A stretch of 64,000 nucleotides of DNA from Burkholderia sp. WAC0059 (GTDB lineage Bacteria > Pseudomonadota > Gammaproteobacteria > Burkholderiales > Burkholderiaceae), in NCBI RefSeq assembly GCF_002870125.1, contig NZ_PNEO01000019.1, positions 56,902 to 120,901 of the forward strand. The letters are read 5' to 3'. Below the pieces are notes generated by a model. That model made no database searches. It saw only the letters and a program-made list of their open reading frames with translations, and was not told the origin of the DNA. The stretch's first letter is position 1. Every line of letters begins with the position of its first letter. The position numbers were made by a program, and so were the translations under genes. Below are positions 1 through 8,936 of this stretch, in pieces.

Positions 1-2197
1 CGACGTCGAGCACGAGGCGCGGCGCGTCGGGCAGGTCCTCGGCATAAACCTGGGCCAGCATCGGGTCCTTACTTGCCGCATTTTCCAGTTGCTGGCGCGC
101 CGCCTTGAGCACCTCGACGCCGACGCCGCCGCGATCCTCGAGGCGCAGCGTGAAGCCCTCGGCATGCCCGACGCCGGGCACCGAGGGCGGCAGCATCGTC
201 ATCACCTGCGCGTCGAGAATGCGGTCGAACTGCCTGTTGAGCCTGTCGCGCAGCGCGGCGGCGCCGATACGCCGCGACCAGTCCGTCAGCGTAACGAACA
301 CCATCCCGACGTTCTGCCCCGAACCCGCGAAGCTCCAGCCCAGCACGCTCGTCATGTTCGCGACGCCGGGCTGCGCGCGCAGGATCTGCTCGGTGCGCTC
401 GACGACGGCCTCGGTCCGCGCGAGCGTCGCGCCGGCCGGTAGCTGGATCATCACCTGCAGTTGCCCTTCGTCCTCGGTCGGCAAAAACCCGCCGGGCAGC
501 TTCCAGTACAGCAGACCGCCCAGCGCGAGCAGCACGGCATACACGACGAACGCCGGCCCCGGACGACGCGCCGTGCGCACGTTGAGCCGGCGGTAGCCGC
601 TCGCGAGCCGCGCGAGCGCCGCCGCGAAACGATCGCCGAATTTCGCGCCGAGACCCCGGAGGCCGCCGGGCAGGTGCAGCGCAGTGCCGGACCGCGCGCC
701 GGGCGCTTTCAGATGGTTCGCGCACAGCGCCGGCGCCAGCGAGAGCGCCATGAACGACGAGACGAGCATGGCCGAGATCATGGCCGCCGCGAACTGCCGG
801 TAGATGCCGCCGACGGTGCCCGGAAAGAACGCCATCGGCACGAACACGGCCGTCAGCACGGCGCTCACGCCGACGATCGCGCCGCCGATTCGGCCCATCG
901 CCCGGCGCGTCGCCGCGCGCGGCGCGAGCCCTTCGTCCATGGCGCGGTGCACGCTCTCGACGACGACGATCGCGTCGTCGACGAGCATCCCGATCGCGAG
1001 CACGAGCCCGAACAGCGTGAACACGTTGATCGACAGCCCGAGCGCCCAGAGGATAGCGAGCGTACCCGTCAGCGTGACCGGAATGACGACGGCCGGCACG
1101 AGCGCGTAGCGCAGCTCGCGCAGGAACAGCCACATCACGAGGAAGACCAGCGCCACGGCCTCCGCGAGCGTGATCGCGACCTCGCGGATCGCGACGCGCA
1201 CGTACTGCGCGGTGTCGAACGGAATCTGGATCGCCACGCCGGGCGGCAGCGTCTTCGCGAGTTCGGCGAGCCGCGCGCGGATCGCCTCCGAGGTTTCGAG
1301 CGCGTTGCCGCGCGGACCGAGCTGGATGCCGAGCGTCGCGGCCGGGCGGCCGTTCAGGCGCGACCAGTACGTGTAGTTGTCGCGTCCGATCTCGATGCGC
1401 GCGACGTCGGCCAGACGCACGGCGGCGCCGCTGGGCTCCGCCTTCAGCACGATCTGGCCGAACTCGGCCGGCGAGAGTAACTGGCCCCTCACCGTCACGG
1501 GCGCGTCGATCTGCTGGCCGGGCACGTAGGGCGCGTCGCCCATCGTGCCCGCCGTGACGGGCGCGTTCTGCGCGCTGACGGCATTCGTCACGTCCTCGGC
1601 CGAAAGCCCGTATTCGCGCAGCTTGATCGGGTCGAGCCAGATCCGCATGGCCTCGTTGGCGTCCCACTGCTCGACCGAGCCGACGCCCGGCGCGCGCTTG
1701 AGTTCGCGCACCACGTAGCGGCTCAGGTAGTCGCTGAGCTCGGCCGAATCGCGCGAGCCGTCAGTCGACGTGAGCGAGACGAGCATCAGGAACGTGTTCG
1801 CGGCCTTCACCACGTCGATGCCCTGCTGCACGACCTGCTGCGGCAGCCGCGCCTCGATCTGCTTGAGGCGGTTCTGCACGTCGACGAGCGCGATGTCCGG
1901 ATTCGTGCCGGGCTGGAACGTCACGTCGATCTCGAGGTCGCCGAGCGCGTCGCTCGACGTTTCGTAGTACATGAGGCCGTCCGCGCCGTCGAGGCTCTGC
2001 TCGATGATGCTCGCCACGTCCTCGTCGGTCACTTCGGCCGCCGCGCCGGGCCAGGTCGTCGTGATCACGATGCGCGGCGGCGCGAGCAGCGGATACTGCG
2101 CGACAGGCAGTTGCGGCAGCGCGAGCAGGCCCACCACCACGACGGCGAGTGCCACGATCCACGCAAAAACCGGACGGTCGATGAAGAAGGACGGCAA
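1..2197 (-). CDS. RND multidrug efflux permease (HAE1 type), 3' part cut by window edge
   Basis: This is an inner-membrane proton/drug antiporter of the AcrB/MexB-like RND superfamily; about 732 codons are present of the usual 1,030-1,070. The N-terminus reads PSFFIDRPVFAWIVAL, the standard first transmembrane segment of the family. The TM4 proton-relay pair appears as GMLVDDAIVVVE near residues 403-414, matching AcrB D407/D408. The reading frame has no ATG near its beginning. The best start is TTG at 2197 with a GCGAGG-like ribosome site about 8 nt upstream; CTG at 2215, overlapping the preceding stop, is the alternative. It follows the tandem GNAT gene by 14 nt, so it is probably the last visible gene of the yej-tldDE operon. 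No HlyD-type adaptor gene lies before it, which is unusual; one may lie beyond the window. The family call is firm, the start is not. Confidence 0.9.
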   Translation of the reverse strand, partial: MPSFFIDRPVFAWIVALAVVVVGLLALPQLPVAQYPLLAPPRIVITTTWPGAAAEVTDEDVASIIEQSLDGADGLMYYETSSDALGDLEIDVTFQPGTNPDIALVDVQNRLKQIEARLPQQVVQQGIDVVKAANTFLMLVSLTSTDGSRDSAELSDYLSRYVVRELKRAPGVGSVEQWDANEAMRIWLDPIKLREYGLSAEDVTNAVSAQNAPVTAGTMGDAPYVPGQQIDAPVTVRGQLLSPAEFGQIVLKAEPSGAAVRLADVARIEIGRDNYTYWSRLNGRPAATLGIQLGPRGNALETSEAIRARLAELAKTLPPGVAIQIPFDTAQYVRVAIREVAITLAEAVALVFLVMWLFLRELRYALVPAVVIPVTLTGTLAILWALGLSINVFTLFGLVLAIGMLVDDAIVVVESVHRAMDEGLAPRAATRRAMGRIGGAIVGVSAVLTAVFVPMAFFPGTVGGIYRQFAAAMISAMLVSSFMALSLAPALCANHLKAPGARSGTALHLPGGLRGLGAKFGDRFAAALARLASGYRRLNVRTARRPGPAFVVYAVLLALGGLLYWKLPGGFLPTEDEGQLQVMIQLPAGATLARTEAVVERTEQILRAQPGVANMTSVLGWSFAGSGQNVGMVFVTLTDWSRRIGAAALRDRLNRQFDRILDAQVMTMLPPSVPGVGHAEGFTLRLEDRGGVGVEVLKAARQQLENAASKDPMLAQVYAEDLPDAPRLVLDV

Positions 2198-2211
2198 CCG
2201 GACCTCGCTCG

Positions 2212-3375
2212 TCAGCGCGCGTCGAACGGCGCCGCCGGCGCGAGACGCGCCATCCGGTAAACGTCGGCATACACGCCGTCGCGCAGCGCATAGCCCCGCG
2301 CGCGGCCCTCGATCCCGAAACCGGCGCGGCGGTACAACGCGAGTGCAGGCGCGTTGTCGACGTAGACGGTCAACTCGATGCGGCGCAGGCCGAACGAACG
2401 GTCCGCGCACTCCATGAGCGCGCCGAGCAACGCGCCGCCGATCCCGCGCCCCTGCCAGTCGTCGTGCACACAGAGCAGCAGCGAGGCGCAATGCGTGCGG
2501 CGCGGCGGCCTGAACGTCAGCGCGGCGAGGCCGACGGGCACGGACGTATCGCCCGCCGTCGCGACGAGACCGACCATGCCGTTGCCGTTCTGCTGCTTCT
2601 CGAACCACTGCCGCATCGATTCCGGCGTGCGGTACGACACGCCGAGCGTGTCGCGCCGCACGCCGGGCAAGCCCATCATGTCGGCCAGCGCCGTCATGTC
2701 GTCGGTCGCGACGGCGCGGATCGACACGCCGGCGCGCGCGGCCCGTGCGCGGCCGTCGGCCCGCTCGCGCACGGTTCGCGCATCTTGCACGTCTTGCGCA
2801 TCGGCCGGGTCTGGGTCGGCGACTGCATCGTCGTGGGCCGCGTCCGCGAAACCGGTCAGCCGCGCCATCGCGAGACTGTCGGCCAGCACGCCGTCGCGCA
2901 TCACGGCGCCGCGCTCGCGGGCCTCGACGACGAAGCCGAACTGCCGGTACAGCGCGAGCGCGGGCGCGTTGTCGGCGAACGCCCTGAGCTCGATGCGACG
3001 CAGCCCGAGCCAGTTGTCGGCGACGTCGAGCAACTCGCCGAGCAGCGCCGTGCCGATGCCGCGCCGGTGCCAGTCGGGATGCACGCTGATCCCGATGTCC
3101 GCCGTATGCGCGCGCCGCTTCGCGCCCGCGTAGAGCTCCGCACAGCCGACCAGCGTGCCGTCGATTTCGGCGACGAGCGCGACGGTCGACGGCGCAAGCT
3201 TCTCGATCCACTCGCGCGTCTTCTCGACGGGCGCGTGGGGCATGTGCACGTTCGCGTGATGAAACACGAGCGGATGCGAATGCAGCGCATGGACGCGCTC
3301 GGCGTCGGCCACGCGCAGCGCCCGCAGCGTCAGTCCCGGCGGACGGGGTTTTTTCTCGCGCGCGCCTGCCGTCAT
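2212..3375 (-). CDS. Tandem-domain GNAT N-acetyltransferase (two YhhY-like domains)
   Basis: This 387-residue protein carries two complete GNAT acetyltransferase domains, about residues 15-173 and 216-381, joined by an Asp/Ala/Arg-rich linker. Each has the acetyl-CoA loop (HRRGIGTALL at 103-112 and QGRGIGGALL at 308-317), followed by an RRIEL...DNAPALALYR block and a ...RDGV.AD...MARL ending that strongly resembles E. coli YhhY, which is annotated as an amino-acid N-acetyltransferase. The two halves are clearly homologous to each other, so the gene arose by internal duplication and fusion. The ATG at 3375 overlaps the tldE stop as ATGA, implying translational coupling. A cytoplasmic role acetylating amino acids, aminoacyl-nucleotides or peptides released by TldD/E is inferred from that context; the substrate cannot be read from the sequence. 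Confidence 0.88.
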   Translation of the reverse strand: MTAGAREKKPRPPGLTLRALRVADAERVHALHSHPLVFHHANVHMPHAPVEKTREWIEKLAPSTVALVAEIDGTLVGCAELYAGAKRRAHTADIGISVHPDWHRRGIGTALLGELLDVADNWLGLRRIELRAFADNAPALALYRQFGFVVEARERGAVMRDGVLADSLAMARLTGFADAAHDDAVADPDPADAQDVQDARTVRERADGRARAARAGVSIRAVATDDMTALADMMGLPGVRRDTLGVSYRTPESMRQWFEKQQNGNGMVGLVATAGDTSVPVGLAALTFRPPRRTHCASLLLCVHDDWQGRGIGGALLGALMECADRSFGLRRIELTVYVDNAPALALYRRAGFGIEGRARGYALRDGVYADVYRMARLAPAAPFDAR

Positions 3376-4733
3376 AACGTCAGCTCGAAGCCGCTCGTCA
3401 GAATGCCGGGCAGGCACTTGCCGCCCGTCGCACGCTCGCCCCACGTGTCGTCGCTCGGCAGCAGTTCCGCGTGGGCACCGATCTGTTCGAGCCGGTCGCC
3501 GAGCAGCCCGTACAGGCTGTCGTCGAAACGCATCGCCTCGAGCGGCGCGACGATCTCGCCGCGCTCGACCCAGAACGTCGCGAAGCGCGTCATCCCGGTC
3601 AGGCGGCAATGCATGAGGTCCGATACGTTCACGTACCAGAGGTTGCCGACGTAGATGCCCGTGTCGAGCGCCTTCAGCACGTCGGCCTCGGCGAGCGTGC
3701 CGGCCGCCATCGCCAGCGAGCGCGGATATTCGCCGGCCGGCGCGCCGTTCGGCGCGAGCCCGTATTCGCGGGCGCTGCGCGCGTCGGTCAACAGCCCCGC
3801 GCGCTGGCCGCCGCGCACGAGCTCGACGCTTTGCCGGCGATAGCCGTCCTCGTTGAAGCCGGGCGCGATGCCCAGTTCGAGCGACTCCGCCAGCCCGACG
3901 CGCGGGTCGAACGCGGCCTCGCCCGCGTGCAGCCGATGCAGGATACTGCGCGCGCTCGCGTTCGCGCGCGCCGAGAACCCGCTCCAGGCGACGACGTCGA
4001 ACAGTTCGCCCAGCGCGGCCGGCGCGAGGAAGGCGCGATAACGGCCCGGCGCGAGGCGCCTCGGCTCGCGGCCGAGCACCGGCAGGCGCGCGGCGGCGGC
4101 CGCGACGCGCGAGGCGAACGCCTCGTCGCTCCAGTGCTCGCCCGCATAACCCGTCTTGATCGCGCGGCCGCTCGGGTCGTAAAGCGACCAGCTAAAGCTG
4201 AAGTTCGCGACCTCGTACCAGCCGCGCGTGCCGTGCGACGAGGCGAACCCTCGCGCGATCGTGCCGCCCGCGTAAAAGCCGACGAAGTCGAGCCCCTTCG
4301 CGCATGCCGCGACGAGACGCACGAGCGCGGCCGACTCCGGCAGTTGGCCCGGCGTGCGCGAGGCATGCTGCCAGGCGGCGGTCTCGTAGAGCAGATGCGG
4401 GTCGTCGGACGCATCGCGCAGGCTTTCGCGTAGCAAGGCCAGCTCGGCGCTGGCATCGTCGAGATCGGCATGCGGATCGCCCGACACCGTGAACGTCGAA
4501 TACGCCTGGCGCGCGCCGGCGACGAGCCGCAGCGTGAGCCGTCCCTGCGAGACGCGGCCGATCTGGCGCACGAGCGCGCGGTTGAAGCGGATGAAATCCG
4601 ATTCCTCGGCGGAGAACGAGAGCAGCGTGGTCTCGCCCGGCGCGAGCTGCGCCTCGATGCCCGCCGCGAGCGCCTCGAAGCGCGCCTGCCAGTCCGGCGC
4701 CGCGGCGCCTTTCCGAACGTTGTCGACCATCAT
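3372..4733 (-). CDS. tldE: TldE/PmbA-family metalloprotease subunit
   Basis: This 453-residue protein belongs to the TldD/TldE (PmbA) family. TldE subunits lack the HExxxH metal site and pair with TldD to form the active heterodimer, which cleaves unfolded or modified peptides in the cytoplasm and in E. coli matures microcin B17. No HExxxH is present here, in keeping with the TldE role. Recognisable family blocks are the NVSDLMHCRLTGMTRFATFW segment near residues 375-395 and the G-rich C-terminal barrel. The length matches the family (about 450). The start at 4733 is the first of two consecutive ATGs and overlaps the tldD stop as ATGA; the 3' end overlaps the GNAT start the same way. The tldD-tldE-GNAT coupling after a Yej importer is the notable feature. 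Confidence 0.88.
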   Translation of the reverse strand: MMVDNVRKGAAAPDWQARFEALAAGIEAQLAPGETTLLSFSAEESDFIRFNRALVRQIGRVSQGRLTLRLVAGARQAYSTFTVSGDPHADLDDASAELALLRESLRDASDDPHLLYETAAWQHASRTPGQLPESAALVRLVAACAKGLDFVGFYAGGTIARGFASSHGTRGWYEVANFSFSWSLYDPSGRAIKTGYAGEHWSDEAFASRVAAAAARLPVLGREPRRLAPGRYRAFLAPAALGELFDVVAWSGFSARANASARSILHRLHAGEAAFDPRVGLAESLELGIAPGFNEDGYRRQSVELVRGGQRAGLLTDARSAREYGLAPNGAPAGEYPRSLAMAAGTLAEADVLKALDTGIYVGNLWYVNVSDLMHCRLTGMTRFATFWVERGEIVAPLEAMRFDDSLYGLLGDRLEQIGAHAELLPSDDTWGERATGGKCLPGILTSGFELTL

Positions 4734-6172
4734 GCGCCTCCGAATACGTCGACGTTGCCGAACACGCAGGCGGGCGAGGCGTGGCCGACGCGGATCACCT
4801 GCGCGGGCTCGCCCTTGCCGCACGTCGGCGTGCCGAACACGCCGCGCGTGCTCGCGTCGCCGACGGCCTTCAGGCTGCGCCAGAAGCTTGCCGAAATGCC
4901 GCGATAGTTGGGCTGGCGCACGACCGGCCCAAGCTTGCCGTTCTCGATGAGCTGGCCGAACTCGCAGCCGAACTGGAATTTGTTGCGATGGTCATCGATC
5001 GACCACGACGTGTTCGTGCGCATCAGGATGCCGTGCCCGATGCCGGCGATCAGCTCGTCGAGCGTCTTGTCGCCGGGCTCGACGTTCAGGTTCGCCATGC
5101 GGTCGATCGGCGGCCGGTTCCAGCTCGACGCGCGCGCGTTCGCGACGCCGGGCAGCCCCGCGCGCTGCTGCGAAAGCGTGCCGCCGAGCGGCCGTTCGAG
5201 CACGCCGTCGCGGATCAGGTACTGCTTCGTCGCGGCGGCGCCGTCGTCGTCGAACGCGTAGCTCGCGGCCTCCTCGCGCAGCGACGGGTCGAACGTCACG
5301 TTGAGCAGCGCGGAGCCGTAGCGGTACTGGCCGAACATCTCGGGCTTCACGAAGCTCCAGCCGGCGAAGTTGCGCTCGTCGCCGAGAATGCGGTCGAGCT
5401 CGAGCGGGTGCCCGATCGACTCGTGAATCTGCAGCATCATCTGGTCCGGCATCAGCAGCAGATCGCGCGGCCCGGACGGGCAGTTCGGCGCGGCGAGCAG
5501 TTGCAACGCCTCGTCGGCGATCCGCGCGCCCGAGCCCGCGAACGCGTAGCGGTCGAGCACCTCGATGCCGCCCTGCGCGAGCGTGCCGTAGCGGCCCAGC
5601 GAACGGATCTGCGTCTCGCCGTCGGCGTGCGCCGTCACCGAAAGCTCGGGCAACAGGTAGCGAAATTGCTGCTCGATCCGCACGCCGTCGCTCGTCAGAT
5701 AGAGCTGCTCGCTATGCGTAACGCGCACGCTCGCGCAGCGCTCGACGATGCGCGAGCCGAGCGCGGCGGCCGCGCACTCGCGGCCGAGCCGGTCGAGCCA
5801 TTCGGCGCGGCCCGGCAACGGCGCGTCGACGCCCGGCGACGCATACTCGCCGCTGGCCGCAGGCCGCGCGAGCTGCCGGTGGTCGATCAGCGAGCACGCG
5901 GCGCTCGCCTCGGCGCGCGCGGTCGCGGCGTCGAGCGCGGCCTGCAGCCCCGCCGCCGAGAGGTCGGCCGTCGCCGCGTAGCCGGCGCTCGCGCCGACCC
6001 AGGCGATCAGCATGGCGCCGCGATCGCGGTCCTGACGCAGCGGCTGCGCGATGTCGTTGCGAACCTCGTGCTCCTCGTAACGCTCGTCGAGCACGCGCAG
6101 CGACCAGAAATCGGCGCGATTGGCCAGCGCGCCGGCAGCGCGCAGCATGTCGTCCCGGCGAAGATTCGTCAT
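4730..6172 (-). CDS. tldD: TldD-family metallopeptidase, catalytic subunit
   Basis: This 480-residue protein is the catalytic partner of the TldD/TldE peptidase. The zinc site is intact: HESIGH at residues 250-255 (HExxxH; two His ligands and the catalytic Glu) and a Cys at 451 in TPTCGKG, equivalent to the third ligand in E. coli TldD. Length fits the family. TldD/E heterodimers thread flexible peptides into a closed chamber and cut them non-specifically; in E. coli they process microcin B17, and TldD/E has been linked to degradation of microcin C-type peptides. The ATG at 6172 overlaps the yejF stop by 4 nt (ATGA) and its own stop overlaps tldE, so a single transcript should make importer and protease together. 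Some genomes have a second, housekeeping tldD elsewhere; this copy appears dedicated to the transporter. Confidence 0.92.
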   Translation of the reverse strand: MTNLRRDDMLRAAGALANRADFWSLRVLDERYEEHEVRNDIAQPLRQDRDRGAMLIAWVGASAGYAATADLSAAGLQAALDAATARAEASAACSLIDHRQLARPAASGEYASPGVDAPLPGRAEWLDRLGRECAAAALGSRIVERCASVRVTHSEQLYLTSDGVRIEQQFRYLLPELSVTAHADGETQIRSLGRYGTLAQGGIEVLDRYAFAGSGARIADEALQLLAAPNCPSGPRDLLLMPDQMMLQIHESIGHPLELDRILGDERNFAGWSFVKPEMFGQYRYGSALLNVTFDPSLREEAASYAFDDDGAAATKQYLIRDGVLERPLGGTLSQQRAGLPGVANARASSWNRPPIDRMANLNVEPGDKTLDELIAGIGHGILMRTNTSWSIDDHRNKFQFGCEFGQLIENGKLGPVVRQPNYRGISASFWRSLKAVGDASTRGVFGTPTCGKGEPAQVIRVGHASPACVFGNVDVFGGA

Positions 6173-7815
6173 GGCGTCGGCTCCTTCAGCGCGGCATCGC
6201 CCGCCGCCGGCACCGTCAGCGACGACGCGAGCAGCGCCTGCGTATAGGGATGTTTCGGCGCGTCCATCACGTCGAGCGTGTCGCCCTCCTCGACGATGCG
6301 CCCGGACTTCATCACGATCACGCGGTGCGCCATCGCGCGGATCACCGCGAGGTCGTGCGTGATGAACAGATAACTGAGCTGATACTTCCTCTGCAGCCCG
6401 GTCAGGAGCGCGAGCACCTGCTTCTGGATCGAGACGTCGAGCGCGCTCGTCGGCTCGTCGAGCACGATCAGCTCGGGCTCGACCGCGAGCGCGCGCGCGA
6501 TCGCGATCCGCTGGCGCTGGCCGCCCGAGAATTCGTGCGGATAGCGCTGCATCGCGTCGGCCGGCAGCCCGACCTCGTCGAGCAGCGCGGCGATGCGCGC
6601 GCGCCGCTTTTCGCCAGCGATTTCGGGCCGGTGGATCTCGATGCCCTCGCCGACGATCTGCTCGATCGTCATGCGCGGCGAGAGCGAGCCGAACGGGTCC
6701 TGAAACACGACCTGCACGCGCGAATAGAGCTTGCGGCGCTCGGCCGTGGTGCGCGGGTCGAGCCCTTCGCCGTCGACGATGATCTCGCCCGCGGCCGGAC
6801 GCTGCAGGCCGAGCACGGCGGCGGCGAGCGTCGATTTTCCCGAGCCCGACTCGCCGACGATCCCGAGCGTCTCGCCGCGCCGCAAGACCAGGTTCGCCTC
6901 GTGCACCGCGCGGAACGTCGAGCCGCCGAACAGTCCTTTCAGGCCCTTGCCCGCGGTCCGGTAGTCGATCGCGAGCCCCTTCGCCTCGACGAGGATCGGC
7001 GCCTTCGGCGCGACCGGATCGACGTCGCGGCTCGGCTCGCTGTCGAGCAGCCGCTGCGTGTACGGGTGCTGCGGATTCGCGAACAACTCGTCGGTGCGGC
7101 CCGTCTCGACGAGCACGCCCTTCTCCATCACGGCCACGCGCTGCGCGAAACGGCGCACGAGGTTCAGATCGTGCGTGATCAGCAGCACGGCCATGCCGTG
7201 CGCGGCCGCCTCCTGCTCCTGGAGTTCGAGCAGCAGGTCGACGATCTGCTGGCGCACCGTCACGTCGAGCGCGGTGGTCGGCTCGTCGGCGAGCAGCAGG
7301 CGCGGGCGGCACGCCAGCGCCATCGCGATCATCGCGCGCTGGCGCTGGCCGCCCGAGAGCTGGTGCGGGAAGCTGTCGATGCGGCGCTCCGGCTCCGGAA
7401 TACCGGTGCGGCGCAGCAGCTCGATGCCGCGCGCGCGCGCCGCGTTCGGGCGCAGGCCCTCGTGCAGGCGCAGGCTCTCGGCGATCTGCTTGCCGATCGT
7501 GTAGAGCGGGTTCAGCGCCGTCATCGGCTCCTGGAACACCATCGCGATGTCCCTGCCGCGAATGCCGCGCATCTCGCGCTCGCTCTTCGCGAGCAGGTCC
7601 TCGCCGTCGAACAGCAGGCGGCCGCTGTACTGCGCGCCGGCGACGAGACGCAGGACCGAAAGCGCAGTCACGCTCTTGCCCGAGCCCGATTCGCCGACGA
7701 GCGCGACGCGCTCGCCGCGCGCGATCGACAGGCTCAGCTCGTGCACGACGGTCCGCTCGCCGAAGCGGGCCGAGAAGCCGTCGATCTGCAGCAGGGGAGG
7801 CGTGCCGTTCATCAT
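6169..7815 (-). CDS. yejF: Peptide ABC transporter ATPase, fused double NBD (YejF-type)
   Basis: This 548-residue ATPase of the Yej oligopeptide importer carries two nucleotide-binding domains in one chain. The first Walker A is GESGSGKS at residues 41-48 with signature LSGGQRQR near 165. The second Walker A, also GESGSGKS, is near 325 with FSGGQRQR near 440. Both copies have DEPT Walker B motifs and an HPYTQ.LL ending typical of the Opp/Dpp ATPase family. It powers YejB/YejE at the cytoplasmic face. The start at 7815 (first of two ATGs) overlaps the yejE stop as ATGA; its stop overlaps tldD in the same way. E. coli YejABEF imports microcin C, and rhizobial Yej imports azole peptides, which is the basis for the peptide-antibiotic reading of this locus. 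Confidence 0.93.
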   Translation of the reverse strand: MMNGTPPLLQIDGFSARFGERTVVHELSLSIARGERVALVGESGSGKSVTALSVLRLVAGAQYSGRLLFDGEDLLAKSEREMRGIRGRDIAMVFQEPMTALNPLYTIGKQIAESLRLHEGLRPNAARARGIELLRRTGIPEPERRIDSFPHQLSGGQRQRAMIAMALACRPRLLLADEPTTALDVTVRQQIVDLLLELQEQEAAAHGMAVLLITHDLNLVRRFAQRVAVMEKGVLVETGRTDELFANPQHPYTQRLLDSEPSRDVDPVAPKAPILVEAKGLAIDYRTAGKGLKGLFGGSTFRAVHEANLVLRRGETLGIVGESGSGKSTLAAAVLGLQRPAAGEIIVDGEGLDPRTTAERRKLYSRVQVVFQDPFGSLSPRMTIEQIVGEGIEIHRPEIAGEKRRARIAALLDEVGLPADAMQRYPHEFSGGQRQRIAIARALAVEPELIVLDEPTSALDVSIQKQVLALLTGLQRKYQLSYLFITHDLAVIRAMAHRVIVMKSGRIVEEGDTLDVMDAPKHPYTQALLASSLTVPAAGDAALKEPTP

Positions 7816-8936
7816 TTGCCTCCCCCGAATGCCGAGCCGCGCGCGCGCGTGTCGAGCGCGTTGCGCAGCGCGTCGCCCATGAACGTGAGCAGCAGCAGCG
7901 TCACCACGAGCGCCGCGAAGGCCGACACCGAAATCCACCAGGCGTCGAGATTGTTCTTGCCCTCCTGCAGCAGCTCGCCGAGGCTCGGCGTCGGCGGCGG
8001 CACGCCGAGGCCGAGAAAGTCGAGGCTCGTGAGCGAGAGAATCGCCGCGCTCATGCGGAACGGCAGGAACGTGATGACGGGCGTGAGGCTGTTGGGCAGC
8101 ACGTGGCGCCACATGATCTGCCAGTTCGAGAGGCCCATGGTGCGCGCCGCCCTCACGTAGTCGAGCGAGCGGTTGCGCAGGAACTCGGCGCGCACGTAGT
8201 CGGACAGCACGAGCCAGCCGAACATCGAGAGCAGGATGAACAGCAGCCACAGCGTCGGCTCGAAGATCGCCGCGAAGATGATGAGCAGATAGAGGTCCGG
8301 CATCGAGCTCCAGATTTCGACGAGACGCTGGCCGATCAGGTCGGTGCGTCCGCCGTAGAAGCCCTGCACCGCGCCCGTCAGCACGCCGATCGCGACGCCC
8401 GAGATCGTCAGCGCGATCGCCATCAGCACCGAGAGCCGGAACCCGTAGAGGAGCCGCGAGACCACGTCGCGGCCGAACTGGTCGGTGCCGAGCCAGTTGC
8501 TGCTCGACGGCGCGGCCGGAAACGGATGCTGCGCGAAATAGTCGATCGTGTCGTAGCGGTAGTGGTTCGGCGGATAGACCGCGAAGTTGCCGCCCGTCGT
8601 GATCTTCTCGCGGATGTACGGGTCGAGGTAGTTCGCCTGGGCCGGAAAATCGCCGCCGAAGAGCGTCTCGGGGTAGTCCTTGACGATCGGGAAGTAGTAA
8701 TGCCCGTCGTAGCGGACGACGAGCGGCCGGTCGTTGGCGAGCACGTTCGCGAACAGGCTGATCACGAACAGCACGATGAAGATGATGAAGCTCCAGTAGC
8801 CGAGCCGCTGGGCCTTGAAGCGCAGCCAGGTGCGCCGCCACGGCGAGGGCGCCGCGACGGAAAACGCCGGCGCGCCGGCCTCAGCGGTCGAGGCTGCCGA
8901 ACTGGATACGGGGGTCGACGAGGACATAGCAGACAT
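7812..8936 (-). CDS. yejE: Peptide ABC transporter permease (YejE-type)
   Basis: This is the second inner-membrane permease of the Yej importer, 374 residues. A Ser/Ala/Pro-rich cytoplasmic N-terminus of about 40 residues is followed by a first TM segment (YWSFIIFIVLFVISLF) and a long periplasmic loop with the DDP-permease hallmark GTDQFGRD. Further TM helices follow, with a cytoplasmic EAA loop (RSLDYVRAARTMGLSNWQI) that contacts YejF. The C-terminal helices run to residue 374. The ATG at 8936 lies inside the end of yejB (56-nt overlap); an in-frame ATG at 8927 is an alternative that still overlaps. Overlap and order are the normal yejB-yejE arrangement. Confidence 0.93.
   Translation of the reverse strand: MSAMSSSTPVSSSAASTAEAGAPAFSVAAPSPWRRTWLRFKAQRLGYWSFIIFIVLFVISLFANVLANDRPLVVRYDGHYYFPIVKDYPETLFGGDFPAQANYLDPYIREKITTGGNFAVYPPNHYRYDTIDYFAQHPFPAAPSSSNWLGTDQFGRDVVSRLLYGFRLSVLMAIALTISGVAIGVLTGAVQGFYGGRTDLIGQRLVEIWSSMPDLYLLIIFAAIFEPTLWLLFILLSMFGWLVLSDYVRAEFLRNRSLDYVRAARTMGLSNWQIMWRHVLPNSLTPVITFLPFRMSAAILSLTSLDFLGLGVPPPTPSLGELLQEGKNNLDAWWISVSAFAALVVTLLLLTFMGDALRNALDTRARGSAFGGGK

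Noticed and set aside
69..1667. Long arginine-rich open frame inside the RND gene region
   Set aside because: It is on the same strand in another frame; composition is almost only Arg/Ala/Gly/Asp and the overlapping frame gives a textbook RND pump. Many similar frames elsewhere (for example opposite metE, yejF and the GGDEF gene) were dismissed for the same reason.
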